Under the pieces are notes generated by a model. The model made no database searches and had not been told where the DNA came from. It was given only the letters and a program-made list of their open reading frames with translations. Position numbers and translations under genes: made by a program. Shown piece by piece: positions 49,092 to 58,724 of a DNA stretch of 64,000 nt; positions within the stretch are counted from its first letter, which is position 1, and every line of letters starts with the position of its first letter. Origin of the DNA: an uncultured Candidatus Saccharibacteria bacterium (GTDB lineage Bacteria; Patescibacteriota; Saccharimonadia; Saccharimonadales; Saccharimonadaceae); NCBI GenBank assembly GCA_938046735.1, contig CALIXF010000009.1:186001-250000 (forward strand), written 5' to 3'.

Positions 49092-52000
49092 TTATTTCAA
49101 GACAACTCCTGATTCGCCAACCAAACTCTTGAGTGGCTCAATAAGTTCTGAAGAAGCATCAATCCGAAAAGGCATACGAAGTGGTTTTTTACCTGTTTCA
49201 TCTTTTAAAACGAGAATAATTTCTTGAAAACCTGGATTATCATCGCAAAGTTTACGGATGCGAGTTAATTTTTCAGTATCTTCAGGGTTTTCAATGAGAA
49301 CGAATAATTTCTGTGATCTTGGATCAACAGGTGGAGTAACGATTCGTCGTACAGCTTCCGCGGTTGATTCAGACACAGATTCAGGCTTAGTTTTAGTTTT
49401 AGTATTTTTTTCTACTCTGGAATTAGTAGTCTTTTCTTTTGTTGTTTTGGCGTCACCTGATAGCCTTGAAGCTATATTCTCTGGTACTGAAGTTTTTCTT
49501 CTCTTAAATTCTTTTTTGGGCGCTTCTTTAGGATCTTCAAGCTTAATACCAGTGGATTGATAATTCTCCAATTTATCATCTGAGACGACAGAGAAAGAGT
49601 CTGCGATAATTTTTACATCGGAAGTCATATTACCATCTTTGTCTCTAGCATTTACGCGGCCGGTAACCTTAATAATATTATCAACGACTAGTTTGGAACC
49701 TTCTTGTTCATAGAGAGATGGAAAAACAATAAATTCAGTTTCGGCGGTTTTGCTTTCAATCTTTACAAAGGCCATTTTGGTATTAGATTTTGTAAGAATA
49801 GTGCGGATATCGGTTATAATTCCACCAACGATTACTTGCTTACCATCGTTTTCGGCTGAAACCACAGAAAAAGGGTGGGTGTTTTCTTCAAAATACAGAT
49901 CATATTTATCAAGTGGATGAGCAGAGAGGTAGAGTCCCATAAGATCACGCTCCCAAAGCAGTTGTTCTTTATCCGAAACTTTTGTTGGCGACTCTTGAAT
50001 AGCTGGTTCAGGGATTGCCCCAGCATCACCCATTAAACCGAAGAGATCGGTTTGACCAGAAGCACGATCTTTCTGGACTTTACTACCATAAGCTTGGATT
50101 TCTTCTAGATTGAAGAGTAGGTCGGTACGCGACGCAAAACGATCAAAAGCACCAGTTTTAATTGCAGATTCCCATGATTTTTTATTGAATTTAGTATTAT
50201 CAACACGTGAAGCAAAATCACAAACGGATTTAAAGGGGCCATTTTTGTCGCGTTCTGGAATTACAATTTCTTCAATTAAGGCTTTTCCCATACTTTTAAT
50301 GGCTGCAAGACCAAAACGAATAGTTTTTTCTCCACCCACAATACCAAAGTCAGCATAAGACTGATTAATGTCAGGCCCAAGTACTTTGATTCCTAATCTT
50401 TTACATTCGGCAATTTCGATAGCGAGACGATCCGTCCAACGCATATCCGAAGTCATGAGAGCAGCCATAAAAGCATCTGGGTAATGAGCTTTGAGATAGG
50501 CGGTCCAATAAGCGACTAGACCATAGCACGCGGCGTGAGACTTATTGAAACAGTAATTTGCGAATTCAAGAAGCTGATTCCAGAAAGTTTCAGCTTGTTC
50601 TTCTGTTGCGCCACCGACCTCCTGAGCACCCTTGATAAATTCTGGCTTAACCTTATTCATCAAAGCTACTTTCTTTTTACCAACAGCCTTACGCAAAGTA
50701 TCCGCCTGACCACCGGTGAATCCACACCACTCCTTAGAGATCTGCATGAACTGCTCTTGGTAAATCAAAATGCCATAGGTGGATTTTAGGGCATTTTCTA
50801 GGCCTGGGTGGAGATATGTAATAGGCTCCTCACCATGCTTACGACGAATAAATGAATCAATAAACTGCATTGGACCTGGACGATACAAAGCAACCATAGC
50901 GATGATATCTTCGAAGCTAGAAGCCTTAAGGTCTTTTAAATAACGTTTCATACCTGCAGATTCAAGCTGGAAGACACCAGTAGTTTCGGCATTTTGAAGA
51001 AGTTGATAAGCTAGCGGATCATCAAGCGGAACATTATAAAGGTCAATATCGTCATGATAGACTTTGCGGATCATACGTAAAGCGTTGTTAATCACTGAAA
51101 GGTTAGAAAGACCCAAAAAGTCCATTTTAAGAAGCCCTAATTCCTCAACCTGGGTGGAAGGATACTGAGTGGCGAGTGGACCTTTGGCAGAGACCTCAAG
51201 AGGAAGGAACTTAACTAAATCATCAGGCGCGATCACGATACCACAGGCATGAACACCGTGCGAACGGATCGTCCCTTCAAGTTTAGAAGCATAATCAATA
51301 ACCTGTTTCGCTACGGGATTATGTTCATATTCATGCTTGAGGTCTGGGGTATTAACAATAGCATCAGTAAGCTTGACGTGATGGCCCTGGATGGGATCAG
51401 GAACAAGTTTAGCGATACGATCGGCTTCAGTATAAGGTACTTCCAAGACCCGGGCCACATCACGAACGGCGTTTTTTGCCATCATCTTACCAAAAGTAAC
51501 AATATTGGCAACACGGGCTTTGCCATACTTGTCAGTACAGTAGTCAATTACTTCATCGCGACGAGTATCTTGGATATCAGTATCAATATCCGGCATGGAG
51601 ATACGGTCTGGATTTAAGAAACGCTCAAAAAGTAGATCGTATTTCATTGGATCAAGCTCAGTAATACGGAGAGCGTAAGCAAGAATGGAACCGGCAGCGG
51701 AACCACGACCGGGCCCGTAAATAATACGGCGAGTCTTACCCCACATGATAAAGTCTTGAACGATCAAGAAATAGCCGTTGTATCCCATTTTATCAACAAC
51801 AGATAACTCATAGTCGATACGTTCAAGGATTTTCTCAGAGAGAAGATGACGACACTCTTCAATTGAAAGTTTCTCCGCTTCTTTTTGCGTGACTCCACCA
51901 TAACGAAAGGCGAGCCCTCGAAAAACTAATTTATCGAGGTAGCTTTTTTCAGAATCACCGTCTGGAACGGGAAATTTTGGGATCAAAATGCGACCTAATT

Positions 52001-52949
52001 GAATTTCGGTATTACAACGTTCGGCAATTTTTCTAGTGTTTTTAATGGCGTCAGGAAAATCTTTACTCCAACGATCAATAATTTCCTGCGGAGGGATAAC
52101 GTGTAGCTGAAAGTCTTTCAAGGTCATACGATTAGGGTCAGATAGATTAGCTGCTGTACCAATACAGAGGAGAATTTCGTGAGCATCCTGGTCTTCATGC
52201 TTTAGATAATGACCGTCGCAAGTCACAACAAGTGGCAAACCAGTCTTCTTTGCAATTTCCTGTAAGCCTTGGTTTATCCGATTTTGGACATCCCAATGGG
52301 TCGGGGAATCTGGATGGCCATGATCCTGCATCTCAAGATAAAAGCGATCTTTATATACTTTGCTGTACCACTCAACTAATTTTTCGGCACCCTCCATATC
52401 GCCATTCTTTAGTCTAACTGAAATTTCGGAGCTGGCACAACCTGAGAGACAGATAATTCCCTCATTATATTTTTCCATGATTTCATGGTCAATACGCGGC
52501 TTATAGTATTTTCCGTTAACTTCAGCCTCCGTAGCAAGCCGGCAGAGATTCTCGAACCCCTGATCATTCATGGAAAGAAGTGTAATATGATATCGTACTT
52601 TATCGTAAGCTGGATCACGGTCAAGACGAGAGCGAGCCGCTACATAGGCTTCAAGACCAAGAATTGGCTTGATGTCAGCAGCCTTAGCTTCCTTATAGAG
52701 CTCAATTAAACTCGACATCGTTCCATGATCGGTAACAGCAACAGCTTGCATACCCTGCTCTTTGACATAACCGATCAAATCTGGCACCTTGGTGAGACCG
52801 TCTAGTAAACTATAGTGGGTATGATTATGGAGATGAACAAAATCACTAGGTTCAATCTTGTGGCTTGGGTCGTCAAGCTTACAGCAAAAATCATGGTATG
52901 ATTCCTCCTGACTTTTTTTCTCCTTTTTTGTATCTACCTCACTTGACAT
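49092..52949 (-). CDS. dnaE: DNA polymerase III alpha subunit
   Basis: Replicative polymerase, 1285 residues. An N-terminal PHP domain keeps all the metal ligands I can place: HLHNHTHYSLLDG, VTDHG, GLEAY, YHITLL, LSGCAS and CDGHYL, so it may proofread as known for mycobacterial DnaE1. Catalytic Asp pair in MPDIDTDIQDTRRDE, third Asp in LLKMDFLGLSNLSV; helix-hairpin-helix and OB domain follow. A low-complexity Lys/Thr/Glu linker (about residues 1130-1185) leads to a C-terminal tail domain. About 45 extra residues precede the PHP domain. No DnaQ-like domain is fused. Confidence 0.97.
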   Translation of the reverse strand: MSSEVDTKKEKKSQEESYHDFCCKLDDPSHKIEPSDFVHLHNHTHYSLLDGLTKVPDLIGYVKEQGMQAVAVTDHGTMSSLIELYKEAKAADIKPILGLEAYVAARSRLDRDPAYDKVRYHITLLSMNDQGFENLCRLATEAEVNGKYYKPRIDHEIMEKYNEGIICLSGCASSEISVRLKNGDMEGAEKLVEWYSKVYKDRFYLEMQDHGHPDSPTHWDVQNRINQGLQEIAKKTGLPLVVTCDGHYLKHEDQDAHEILLCIGTAANLSDPNRMTLKDFQLHVIPPQEIIDRWSKDFPDAIKNTRKIAERCNTEIQLGRILIPKFPVPDGDSEKSYLDKLVFRGLAFRYGGVTQKEAEKLSIEECRHLLSEKILERIDYELSVVDKMGYNGYFLIVQDFIMWGKTRRIIYGPGRGSAAGSILAYALRITELDPMKYDLLFERFLNPDRISMPDIDTDIQDTRRDEVIDYCTDKYGKARVANIVTFGKMMAKNAVRDVARVLEVPYTEADRIAKLVPDPIQGHHVKLTDAIVNTPDLKHEYEHNPVAKQVIDYASKLEGTIRSHGVHACGIVIAPDDLVKFLPLEVSAKGPLATQYPSTQVEELGLLKMDFLGLSNLSVINNALRMIRKVYHDDIDLYNVPLDDPLAYQLLQNAETTGVFQLESAGMKRYLKDLKASSFEDIIAMVALYRPGPMQFIDSFIRRKHGEEPITYLHPGLENALKSTYGILIYQEQFMQISKEWCGFTGGQADTLRKAVGKKKVALMNKVKPEFIKGAQEVGGATEEQAETFWNQLLEFANYCFNKSHAACYGLVAYWTAYLKAHYPDAFMAALMTSDMRWTDRLAIEIAECKRLGIKVLGPDINQSYADFGIVGGEKTIRFGLAAIKSMGKALIEEIVIPERDKNGPFKSVCDFASRVDNTKFNKKSWESAIKTGAFDRFASRTDLLFNLEEIQAYGSKVQKDRASGQTDLFGLMGDAGAIPEPAIQESPTKVSDKEQLLWERDLMGLYLSAHPLDKYDLYFEENTHPFSVVSAENDGKQVIVGGIITDIRTILTKSNTKMAFVKIESKTAETEFIVFPSLYEQEGSKLVVDNIIKVTGRVNARDKDGNMTSDVKIIADSFSVVSDDKLENYQSTGIKLEDPKEAPKKEFKRRKTSVPENIASRLSGDAKTTKEKTTNSRVEKNTKTKTKPESVSESTAEAVRRIVTPPVDPRSQKLFVLIENPEDTEKLTRIRKLCDDNPGFQEIILVLKDETGKKPLRMPFRIDASSELIEPLKSLVGESGVVLK

Positions 52950-53026
52950 ATACTAATTATCCATTTTACCCATTAAAATTACTGTTAGTAATTACCAACA
53001 AAAAGTTTCTAAAATTTATTTAGTTT

Positions 53027-53326
53027 TTATTCGTTTATTTGGTCTTCAATCGTTTCAGTAACTTCTTCAACTACACCTAGATCTTTCTCCTCAGTTTCTC
53101 CTTTTTTGTTGAAGAACTTATCAATTAACTTCTGTCCACTAGTTTTAGTATCTTGATAAAGTTTTTGACCTGTTTTTTTGGTTTCGTTAAAAGCTTTTTT
53201 ACCCTGCTCTTTTAGATCCTGACGGGTTTCTTTACCTGATTTTGGAGCAGTTAGAATTCCTGCAAGAACACCAACGGCAGCACCTAGGACTACACCTAAG
53301 AAGAATTTATTATTATCTTTTTTCAT
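53027..53326 (-). CDS. YtxH-like membrane protein
   Basis: A 99-residue protein with the YtxH pattern: one glycine-rich membrane helix at the N-terminus (FFLGVVLGAAVGVLAGILTA) followed by PKSGKETRQDLKEQGKKAF, then repeated GQKL-containing amphipathic helices and an acidic tail. Family function is unclear, with general-stress proteins among members. Pairs with the single-helix protein encoded just upstream. Confidence 0.8.
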   Translation of the reverse strand: MKKDNNKFFLGVVLGAAVGVLAGILTAPKSGKETRQDLKEQGKKAFNETKKTGQKLYQDTKTSGQKLIDKFFNKKGETEEKDLGVVEEVTETIEDQINE

Positions 53327-53384
53327 ATTTGTACTCCTGTTTAGTAGATTAATTATAGATGATTTTTAACAAACAGTATAGAGG

Positions 53385-53759
53385 CTAAGTTCTTGATTTA
53401 GTTCTGGTCTTTTTTATCGAAGCCTTAGTAGATCTTGCTGGTCGTTTTAACTCTTCCTCTTCTTCAAATTCATCAAAAACTGATTTTTTAGGTTTACGAT
53501 CAACTCGTAAAAGACCAAATAGCTTTCTTCCGATATACTCTTTGACAAAACCCTTTGCGAGAGGTCCAACGGAGGTTAAATCTTTGATATTATCAGCGAC
53601 ATCATCAGCCTTGTCAAAAATAGACTGGCCGGTTTGCACCATAATTTCGATTTCAGACAATAAACTAGTAAACTTCACTAGGAAAATAATACCAACAATC
53701 AAAAAAATCAATAGAGCAATTGATAAAAACATTACTAAGATCCATTCAGCTAGATTCAT
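53385..53759 (-). CDS. small membrane protein, DUF948-like
   Basis: 124 residues: one long N-terminal membrane helix (about residues 5-30), a helical segment with MVQTGQSIFDKADDVADNIK, and a basic Arg/Lys/Thr tail after an acidic EFEEEEEL stretch. The layout recalls DUF948 proteins, which often sit next to YtxH-like genes as here. Function unknown. Promoter TTGTGA-17-TACAAT upstream. Confidence 0.65.
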   Translation of the reverse strand: MNLAEWILVMFLSIALLIFLIVGIIFLVKFTSLLSEIEIMVQTGQSIFDKADDVADNIKDLTSVGPLAKGFVKEYIGRKLFGLLRVDRKPKKSVFDEFEEEEELKRPARSTKASIKKTRTKSRT

Positions 53760-53792
53760 TATGACTCCATTTCACATAACCTTTACGCTTAT

Positions 53793-53821
53793 ATTGTATT
53801 ACATTTAGCCAAACTTCACAA
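53793..53821 (-). promoter_or_regulatory. promoter of DUF948-like/YtxH-like pair
   Basis: Minus strand -35 TTGTGA (53816-53821), 17-bp spacer, -10 TACAAT (53793-53798). Confidence 0.6.
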
Positions 53822-53822
53822 C

Positions 53823-53849
53823 AAAAAAGACACCATGTGATGTCTTTTT
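53823..53849 (-). terminator. intrinsic terminator after galU-like gene
   Basis: Stem AAAAGACA/TGTCTTTT with an 8-base loop and T-run. Confidence 0.85.
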
Positions 53850-53867
53850 GCTAGTATTTTTCATGAA

Positions 53868-54740
53868 TTATTTGAGGAAATCAACTAGATCCTGACCATA
53901 TTTTTCATATTTGATAGCATAGTAAAGACTTGCTAGACTATAATTCTTCGGATCACCGGTAGTCATCCAGCAACCTTGAGTTTTTTCTACATAGACATTT
54001 CCATCGTCAACCATCTTAGTGATTGCATCAACCGTCCAAAGCTCGCCGTCAAGACCGGTATTTTTTGGATCAAGATATTGAAAAACATCTGGAGTCAACA
54101 AATAACGACCGTAGGAAGTAAGGTTTGAAGGAGCATCCTCGATTTTTGGCTTTTCGACAATATCGTGGAGGGTCATTTTAACCTCATCCTGCATGCGAAT
54201 AATGCCATATTTATTCAAGACTTCCTTTGGCATTTCCTGAGCAATAACAATTGCCTGTGCGTCTTGATGCCTTTCAAAAGATTCCTTAAGTGTTTTAATA
54301 TCTGAGGTACCAAAAACTACATCATCAGAATAAGCAACAATGAAAGCTTCATCATCTCGAATAAATTTACGAGCAGAAGCAATTGGAGAACCGTTTCCGT
54401 AAGGGTATGACTGATCTTGTTCAATAACCGTGATTTTAGGATAATCTAAAATCTTTTGAATCGGAGTATAACGATCTATTTTTCCCTGGGAGATAAGCTG
54501 TTTACGAATGTGATTAACTGCGTTATTAAAATAATCTTCATAAATCGGCTTTCCCTCGGGAGTAGCAACAATAATAATCTCTGTGATACCAGCTTCGACA
54601 CATTCATCCACTACAAATTGCATAATTGGGCGATTACCTAATGGCAACATAGCTTTTGGAATAGTCTTGGTGATTGGCAAAAAGCGGCTAGCAAAACCAG
54701 CATCAGTAATGATAGCCTTGGTTGGCATTTTGTACTTCAT
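53868..54740 (-). CDS. galU: UTP-glucose-1-phosphate uridylyltransferase
   Basis: Makes UDP-glucose for envelope sugars. The nucleotidyltransferase start reads AIITDAGFASRFLPITKTIP then KAMLPLGNRPIMQFVVDE. EDYFN, IVAYSDDVVFG and YGRYLLTPDVF are typical. At 290 residues it matches GalU. The G-x-G-T-R loop is GFASR, so nucleotide preference could differ; other sugar-1-phosphate nucleotidyltransferases are possible. AAGGAG supports the ATG at 54738-54740. Confidence 0.85.
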   Translation of the reverse strand: MKYKMPTKAIITDAGFASRFLPITKTIPKAMLPLGNRPIMQFVVDECVEAGITEIIIVATPEGKPIYEDYFNNAVNHIRKQLISQGKIDRYTPIQKILDYPKITVIEQDQSYPYGNGSPIASARKFIRDDEAFIVAYSDDVVFGTSDIKTLKESFERHQDAQAIVIAQEMPKEVLNKYGIIRMQDEVKMTLHDIVEKPKIEDAPSNLTSYGRYLLTPDVFQYLDPKNTGLDGELWTVDAITKMVDDGNVYVEKTQGCWMTTGDPKNYSLASLYYAIKYEKYGQDLVDFLK

Positions 54741-54759
54741 ATTTTCTCCTTGAGGCTTA

Positions 54760-54768
54760 ATTATAACA
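54760..54768 (-). promoter_or_regulatory. extended -10 promoter of galU-like gene
   Basis: Minus strand TGT-TATAAT about 19 bases before the ATG. Confidence 0.6.
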
Positions 54769-54851
54769 TATTTTTATTAGTTACACTAGTTCTGGAAAAA
54801 TATTAATGTATCTATAAATAACTGCCTTAAGTCTATTTTGCAGACTTTTTG

Positions 54852-55514
54852 CTATTTTTTTGTTGATACTTTTTTGGTAATTTTTGCTTTATTTTTAAGT
54901 TCGGTATTTTTGTTACTAGATTGCGCTTTTACAGACTGCTTTTTTATAGCAAGTTTCTCAGAGCGATAGTCTTTAGCCTGTTCCTTATTATGCACAGCAT
55001 AAATCAAATTAACAATACCAAAAATCATCATATATGAACCAAAATACTTAATAAACGGAGTGGTGCCAAGATGCCCAGTATTGAGAATTACTGCTCCCAT
55101 AATACAACCACAAGCACCAGCTAAAATCCAGATAAATTTGTCGGTTAGATCGTCGACTGCTTTTAAACCTAGAATAATTTCAAAAATACCACGCGTAATA
55201 GTATAAGACGCAATGACAATCAGATGCCAAGCGACATTCTGCTCATAGGTAAAGAGGAGCGAAAGGCCAGCCGTAACTTCGAGGATAGCCATGAATAGAG
55301 AGACTCCCCAAGTATTTTTAGTGCGAGTTCTCGCTAGAAGATTAAGTAATTCGATAATACCTAGAGATAAAAGGACACTGCCTACAACAATAACGAGAGT
55401 TTGGACATCACTAGAACCAGTAAATAAAGCAAACCAACCAAATAACAGTGCCACTATGCCCTGCAGGGCGAAGATGCCCCAGTGGCTATCAATATATTTA
55501 AGTTTTGTAGACAT
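54852..55514 (-). CDS. HdeD/DUF308-like membrane protein
   Basis: A 220-residue protein with about six membrane helices in three paired repeats, as in DUF308/HdeD (WGIFALQGIVALLFGWFALF, then a second copy beginning WGVSLFMAILEVTAGLSLLF). The last 45 residues are a Lys-rich cytoplasmic tail. HdeD relates to acid resistance in E. coli, but the role here is unknown. AAGGAG precedes the ATG. Confidence 0.8.
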   Translation of the reverse strand: MSTKLKYIDSHWGIFALQGIVALLFGWFALFTGSSDVQTLVIVVGSVLLSLGIIELLNLLARTRTKNTWGVSLFMAILEVTAGLSLLFTYEQNVAWHLIVIASYTITRGIFEIILGLKAVDDLTDKFIWILAGACGCIMGAVILNTGHLGTTPFIKYFGSYMMIFGIVNLIYAVHNKEQAKDYRSEKLAIKKQSVKAQSSNKNTELKNKAKITKKVSTKK

Positions 55515-55580
55515 AATACTCCTTGATTATAATTCTTACGGTTATTTTAGCACACTTTGTGGTGATTTTTATGTATTACA

Positions 55581-58500
55581 TTACGCTGTAGCTACAGCTA
55601 ATCTCTGACTATCGAAACTTTTCGTGAGATGAATGAGAGCGTTTGGGATAATTTCGGCAATCACGGTTGTATTTTCATACTGATAATTTTCACTTCTTAC
55701 TGGCTTTTCTGGACCCTTCTCTTTTGGATGATAGGTAGCGAGATAGGCATTATATTCAATAAGTCCAAGCGCAATTTCTGCCTGATCTTTAGTTATGCCA
55801 GTATAGCGAGCAACAATCCCGGAATCCGAATGATCAAGTGGGTTTTTGGCGTAATATCGATCTAAGAAGCTTGTAATAGCCGATTGTTCGATAAGTCCGG
55901 CGGACTCTAAGACGCGCTGATCCTCAGAATAACGTGAGAAATATTTATATTTTTCCTTAACACAATTTTCACCGGTGGTCCAACCAATATTAGAAGCCTC
56001 TTTCCCGTCATATATACCCTGAATAACACCCCCGATTACTGGAACAGCTCCAATAGCAGCTCCCGTATACGCCTTTATCACGCCTGCACCAACACCAGCG
56101 GAGCCACTAATTGCTTCTGAGATATTACTATCGGCCACGCCGTAATGTGATTCGCGAACGGCGCAGGATAATGTCCATTTAGCAAGTTCAGACTTATCTT
56201 TGATCTCTGGATTACCATTATTAACATTTTCGTCTATCTTATCTAGATTAAAATTCTCAGCCCCAACCTGATCAAATACCTCATCTGGTGGAGTTTTAAT
56301 AGTGGAATAATCGGTGGTAATATAATTATTGCAAAAGGCATCCATGGCTAGAGGATCATCAAATGCTCTACCTGAAGGACAGTTATCATTAATTGAAGTT
56401 TTGATTTGATTGATGTCGTCAGCGGCAGCGGTTGGCAATAATTTTGAAATAGAAGATCCAACAACGCTATTAATCTTGGAAAAGGTTAACATCGGCGAGG
56501 ACATAGTATTAGCGATTGGGATTATAGAATTCATTAAACTACCCATGAAAGTGTGCGGAGAAGATGGATCCAGAGGACTCTTTGTCTGCCTAGCATAGCG
56601 AGCCTCTGAGGCGATAATATTCTGTTTTTCGTGATACTGAGCAATTAAGGTTTTCTTTGTGGCCGGTAAGCCAGAACTAATTCTCTGTTGCATACCAGTA
56701 TACATATTAAAACCACTATTGATTGCATAGCCAGCGTCCTCGCCTACCATATTACTAACTAGACTTTTACCTAAAGACCTAGCGATAACGGGAGCAACCA
56801 TGGAAATGAGCACACCAACCGAAGCAACAACGGCAACCATAAGAGCTTTCTTCATCAGCATTTTCCCCATTTCGCCAATAATAAATGAGATACCAAAGCT
56901 AGGTACAGCTGCAACAATTTCGGCGATCTCAGAAAAAACTCCCAGCACATTGCCAGTCATTTGCATAGAAATACAACCTTTATATGTATTTAAACTACCT
57001 GCGGCTTCACCAAGCATTTTTCCTAGTGTCATTGGTACTTGATTGATGTCGCTAGATTGAATCTCATCACTATGGAAGATTGCTTGTTGCATTGCACTTT
57101 CGGAATTAAACTTTCTGGCCACCGGATCAGAAGATTTTACTTTAACTTGACCGTTACTGAAAAATTGACTAATAGCAGTACTTTTCATAGCGGAGCTGGA
57201 TTCTTTTCCAGGGATAATTTTACCACTCATATCCCTTGTGGGGCCGTCAGTATTTAATCCTTTATTGTAAAAATGTAATTCATTCGAACCATCACCAGCC
57301 TTAGTTTTATGAACAGCCTCAGTGTAACCAGTGACATAATTCAAGATCCTTGATCGCATAAGCGCACCGACAGTCTGAGAGATTGTATTGATTACTTTTA
57401 GAACAGTGCAAGTATAGCCAATACCGGCAGTAATGGCTGCAGCACTACCAATAGTTGCGGCAGCTTTTTTAGCGCGAGTCTTTAGAGCGCTTTCAACTTC
57501 AGGTGTATCCATACCTTTAGTAAGTGCACTAGAACCATCATCGGCAGAAACACGATTGGGCTCTTCAGCGTCTGCATCTGAATCATCAACGTCAATATTT
57601 CCTTTAGAATCTTCTGCTTCTTCTTTTAAGCCATCTTTTTCAGCATTTTGTTGAATCTCTTCATCAGAGGCATCTTTTTTAGTATTAGCTTGACGATTTC
57701 GACCACCGTTATTAAGCATTGTATCAACCTTATCTGCAATCGAATCGAACCAACCTGCAACATGTCCTTTCAAGGTGCGAGTGGATTTTTCTTCAGCTTT
57801 AAAGAAACTATCGCTTACATCTAATGCCTGCTTAAAGCCCATTTTATTATTTGAATCAACTTCAACCTTTGTCGTTACAGGAGTTGAAACTCCATCAGCA
57901 TCAATTTTATTGGTTGAAAACTCTAGCGTGTCTGGGATTCTGGCGGCGTCTTCTTTGTAGGCAGCTACAGCCATTGGCTTACCATCCGGACCGTCATTAT
58001 AAACCAAAACGTTGAGGGGTTTACCGTCAGTGCCAGTTGTTTCAAGATACTTAATACCATTACTGGCAAGCTTTTTTGACATCGAACTTGAGATCTTGAA
58101 TTTTTCCGCTCCACCGCTAAAAATGCCTTTTGTGGTGATTTTTGAATTCAGTCCACCACGAATCATTCTCGGCATAAGATAGGACGAACGAGTATTCATA
58201 CTATCACGAAGTACATTAAATTGCTCCAAACCATTGGCAACAAGAGCAAAAGATGAAAGACCAGTGGCACCAGAAAATGTCGCCATCATTGCGATAAGAA
58301 TACCTAGGATGGCGCCGAGTGGAGCAAATTTTTTAGCTCGATCTATCTTTGCTTTTTTACTTTTTTTATCATTTTTTTTATAAAAAGATCCATCTTCGCT
58401 TACTTGTTCTGGGGAGCTTTCAGCAAGCCTTGCATCTTGAGAATTATTAGAATTTTCAACAGCAGATTCCTCTGCATTTCTAGCTATATCTTGGGCAGAT

Positions 58501-58646
58501 TTTTGATCAGCTATTTTTTTGGCTTGATTATTTCCCCAGGCATCATTACTGTTATCTCGAGATGCTTTTAGGTTATTGTTTGAGTTATCAGAAAATGACT
58601 GGTTACCAAAAGTATTCTCATCGGGTCGACCAATATTTTCTGCCAT
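55581..58646 (-). CDS. large multi-pass membrane protein, 1021 residues
   Basis: Not recognised as a named family. The cytoplasmic N-terminus (about 130 residues) is Asn/Ser/Asp-rich and ends in a Lys cluster. Then comes a first membrane helix (APLGAILGILIAMMATFSGA), a long polar region with an acidic Asp/Glu stretch, a helix near residue 400, two near 590-650 and a Gly/Ala-rich pair near 870-900. Six cysteines lie in the second half outside the acidic region, suggesting disulfides if exported. The layout recalls VirB6/TrbL-like channel proteins of type IV systems, but there is no motif proof and no type IV gene is nearby. A weak -10 (TATAAT, 58657-58662) lies 10 bases before the ATG. Confidence 0.7.
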   Translation of the reverse strand: MAENIGRPDENTFGNQSFSDNSNNNLKASRDNSNDAWGNNQAKKIADQKSAQDIARNAEESAVENSNNSQDARLAESSPEQVSEDGSFYKKNDKKSKKAKIDRAKKFAPLGAILGILIAMMATFSGATGLSSFALVANGLEQFNVLRDSMNTRSSYLMPRMIRGGLNSKITTKGIFSGGAEKFKISSSMSKKLASNGIKYLETTGTDGKPLNVLVYNDGPDGKPMAVAAYKEDAARIPDTLEFSTNKIDADGVSTPVTTKVEVDSNNKMGFKQALDVSDSFFKAEEKSTRTLKGHVAGWFDSIADKVDTMLNNGGRNRQANTKKDASDEEIQQNAEKDGLKEEAEDSKGNIDVDDSDADAEEPNRVSADDGSSALTKGMDTPEVESALKTRAKKAAATIGSAAAITAGIGYTCTVLKVINTISQTVGALMRSRILNYVTGYTEAVHKTKAGDGSNELHFYNKGLNTDGPTRDMSGKIIPGKESSSAMKSTAISQFFSNGQVKVKSSDPVARKFNSESAMQQAIFHSDEIQSSDINQVPMTLGKMLGEAAGSLNTYKGCISMQMTGNVLGVFSEIAEIVAAVPSFGISFIIGEMGKMLMKKALMVAVVASVGVLISMVAPVIARSLGKSLVSNMVGEDAGYAINSGFNMYTGMQQRISSGLPATKKTLIAQYHEKQNIIASEARYARQTKSPLDPSSPHTFMGSLMNSIIPIANTMSSPMLTFSKINSVVGSSISKLLPTAAADDINQIKTSINDNCPSGRAFDDPLAMDAFCNNYITTDYSTIKTPPDEVFDQVGAENFNLDKIDENVNNGNPEIKDKSELAKWTLSCAVRESHYGVADSNISEAISGSAGVGAGVIKAYTGAAIGAVPVIGGVIQGIYDGKEASNIGWTTGENCVKEKYKYFSRYSEDQRVLESAGLIEQSAITSFLDRYYAKNPLDHSDSGIVARYTGITKDQAEIALGLIEYNAYLATYHPKEKGPEKPVRSENYQYENTTVIAEIIPNALIHLTKSFDSQRLAVATA

Positions 58647-58724
58647 ATTACTTATGATTATACTACAATTTTCTGTAAATTAATAGGACTGGTCGCTGAG
58701 TCTTTAGAACTAGTGATAATAAGT

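Noticed and set aside
52950..52970. Leaderless promoter for dnaE
   Set aside because: GATAAT lies 6 bases before the ATG but lacks the TGN extension, and an alternative TAAAAT a few bases upstream fits a -35 better, so the case is ambiguous.
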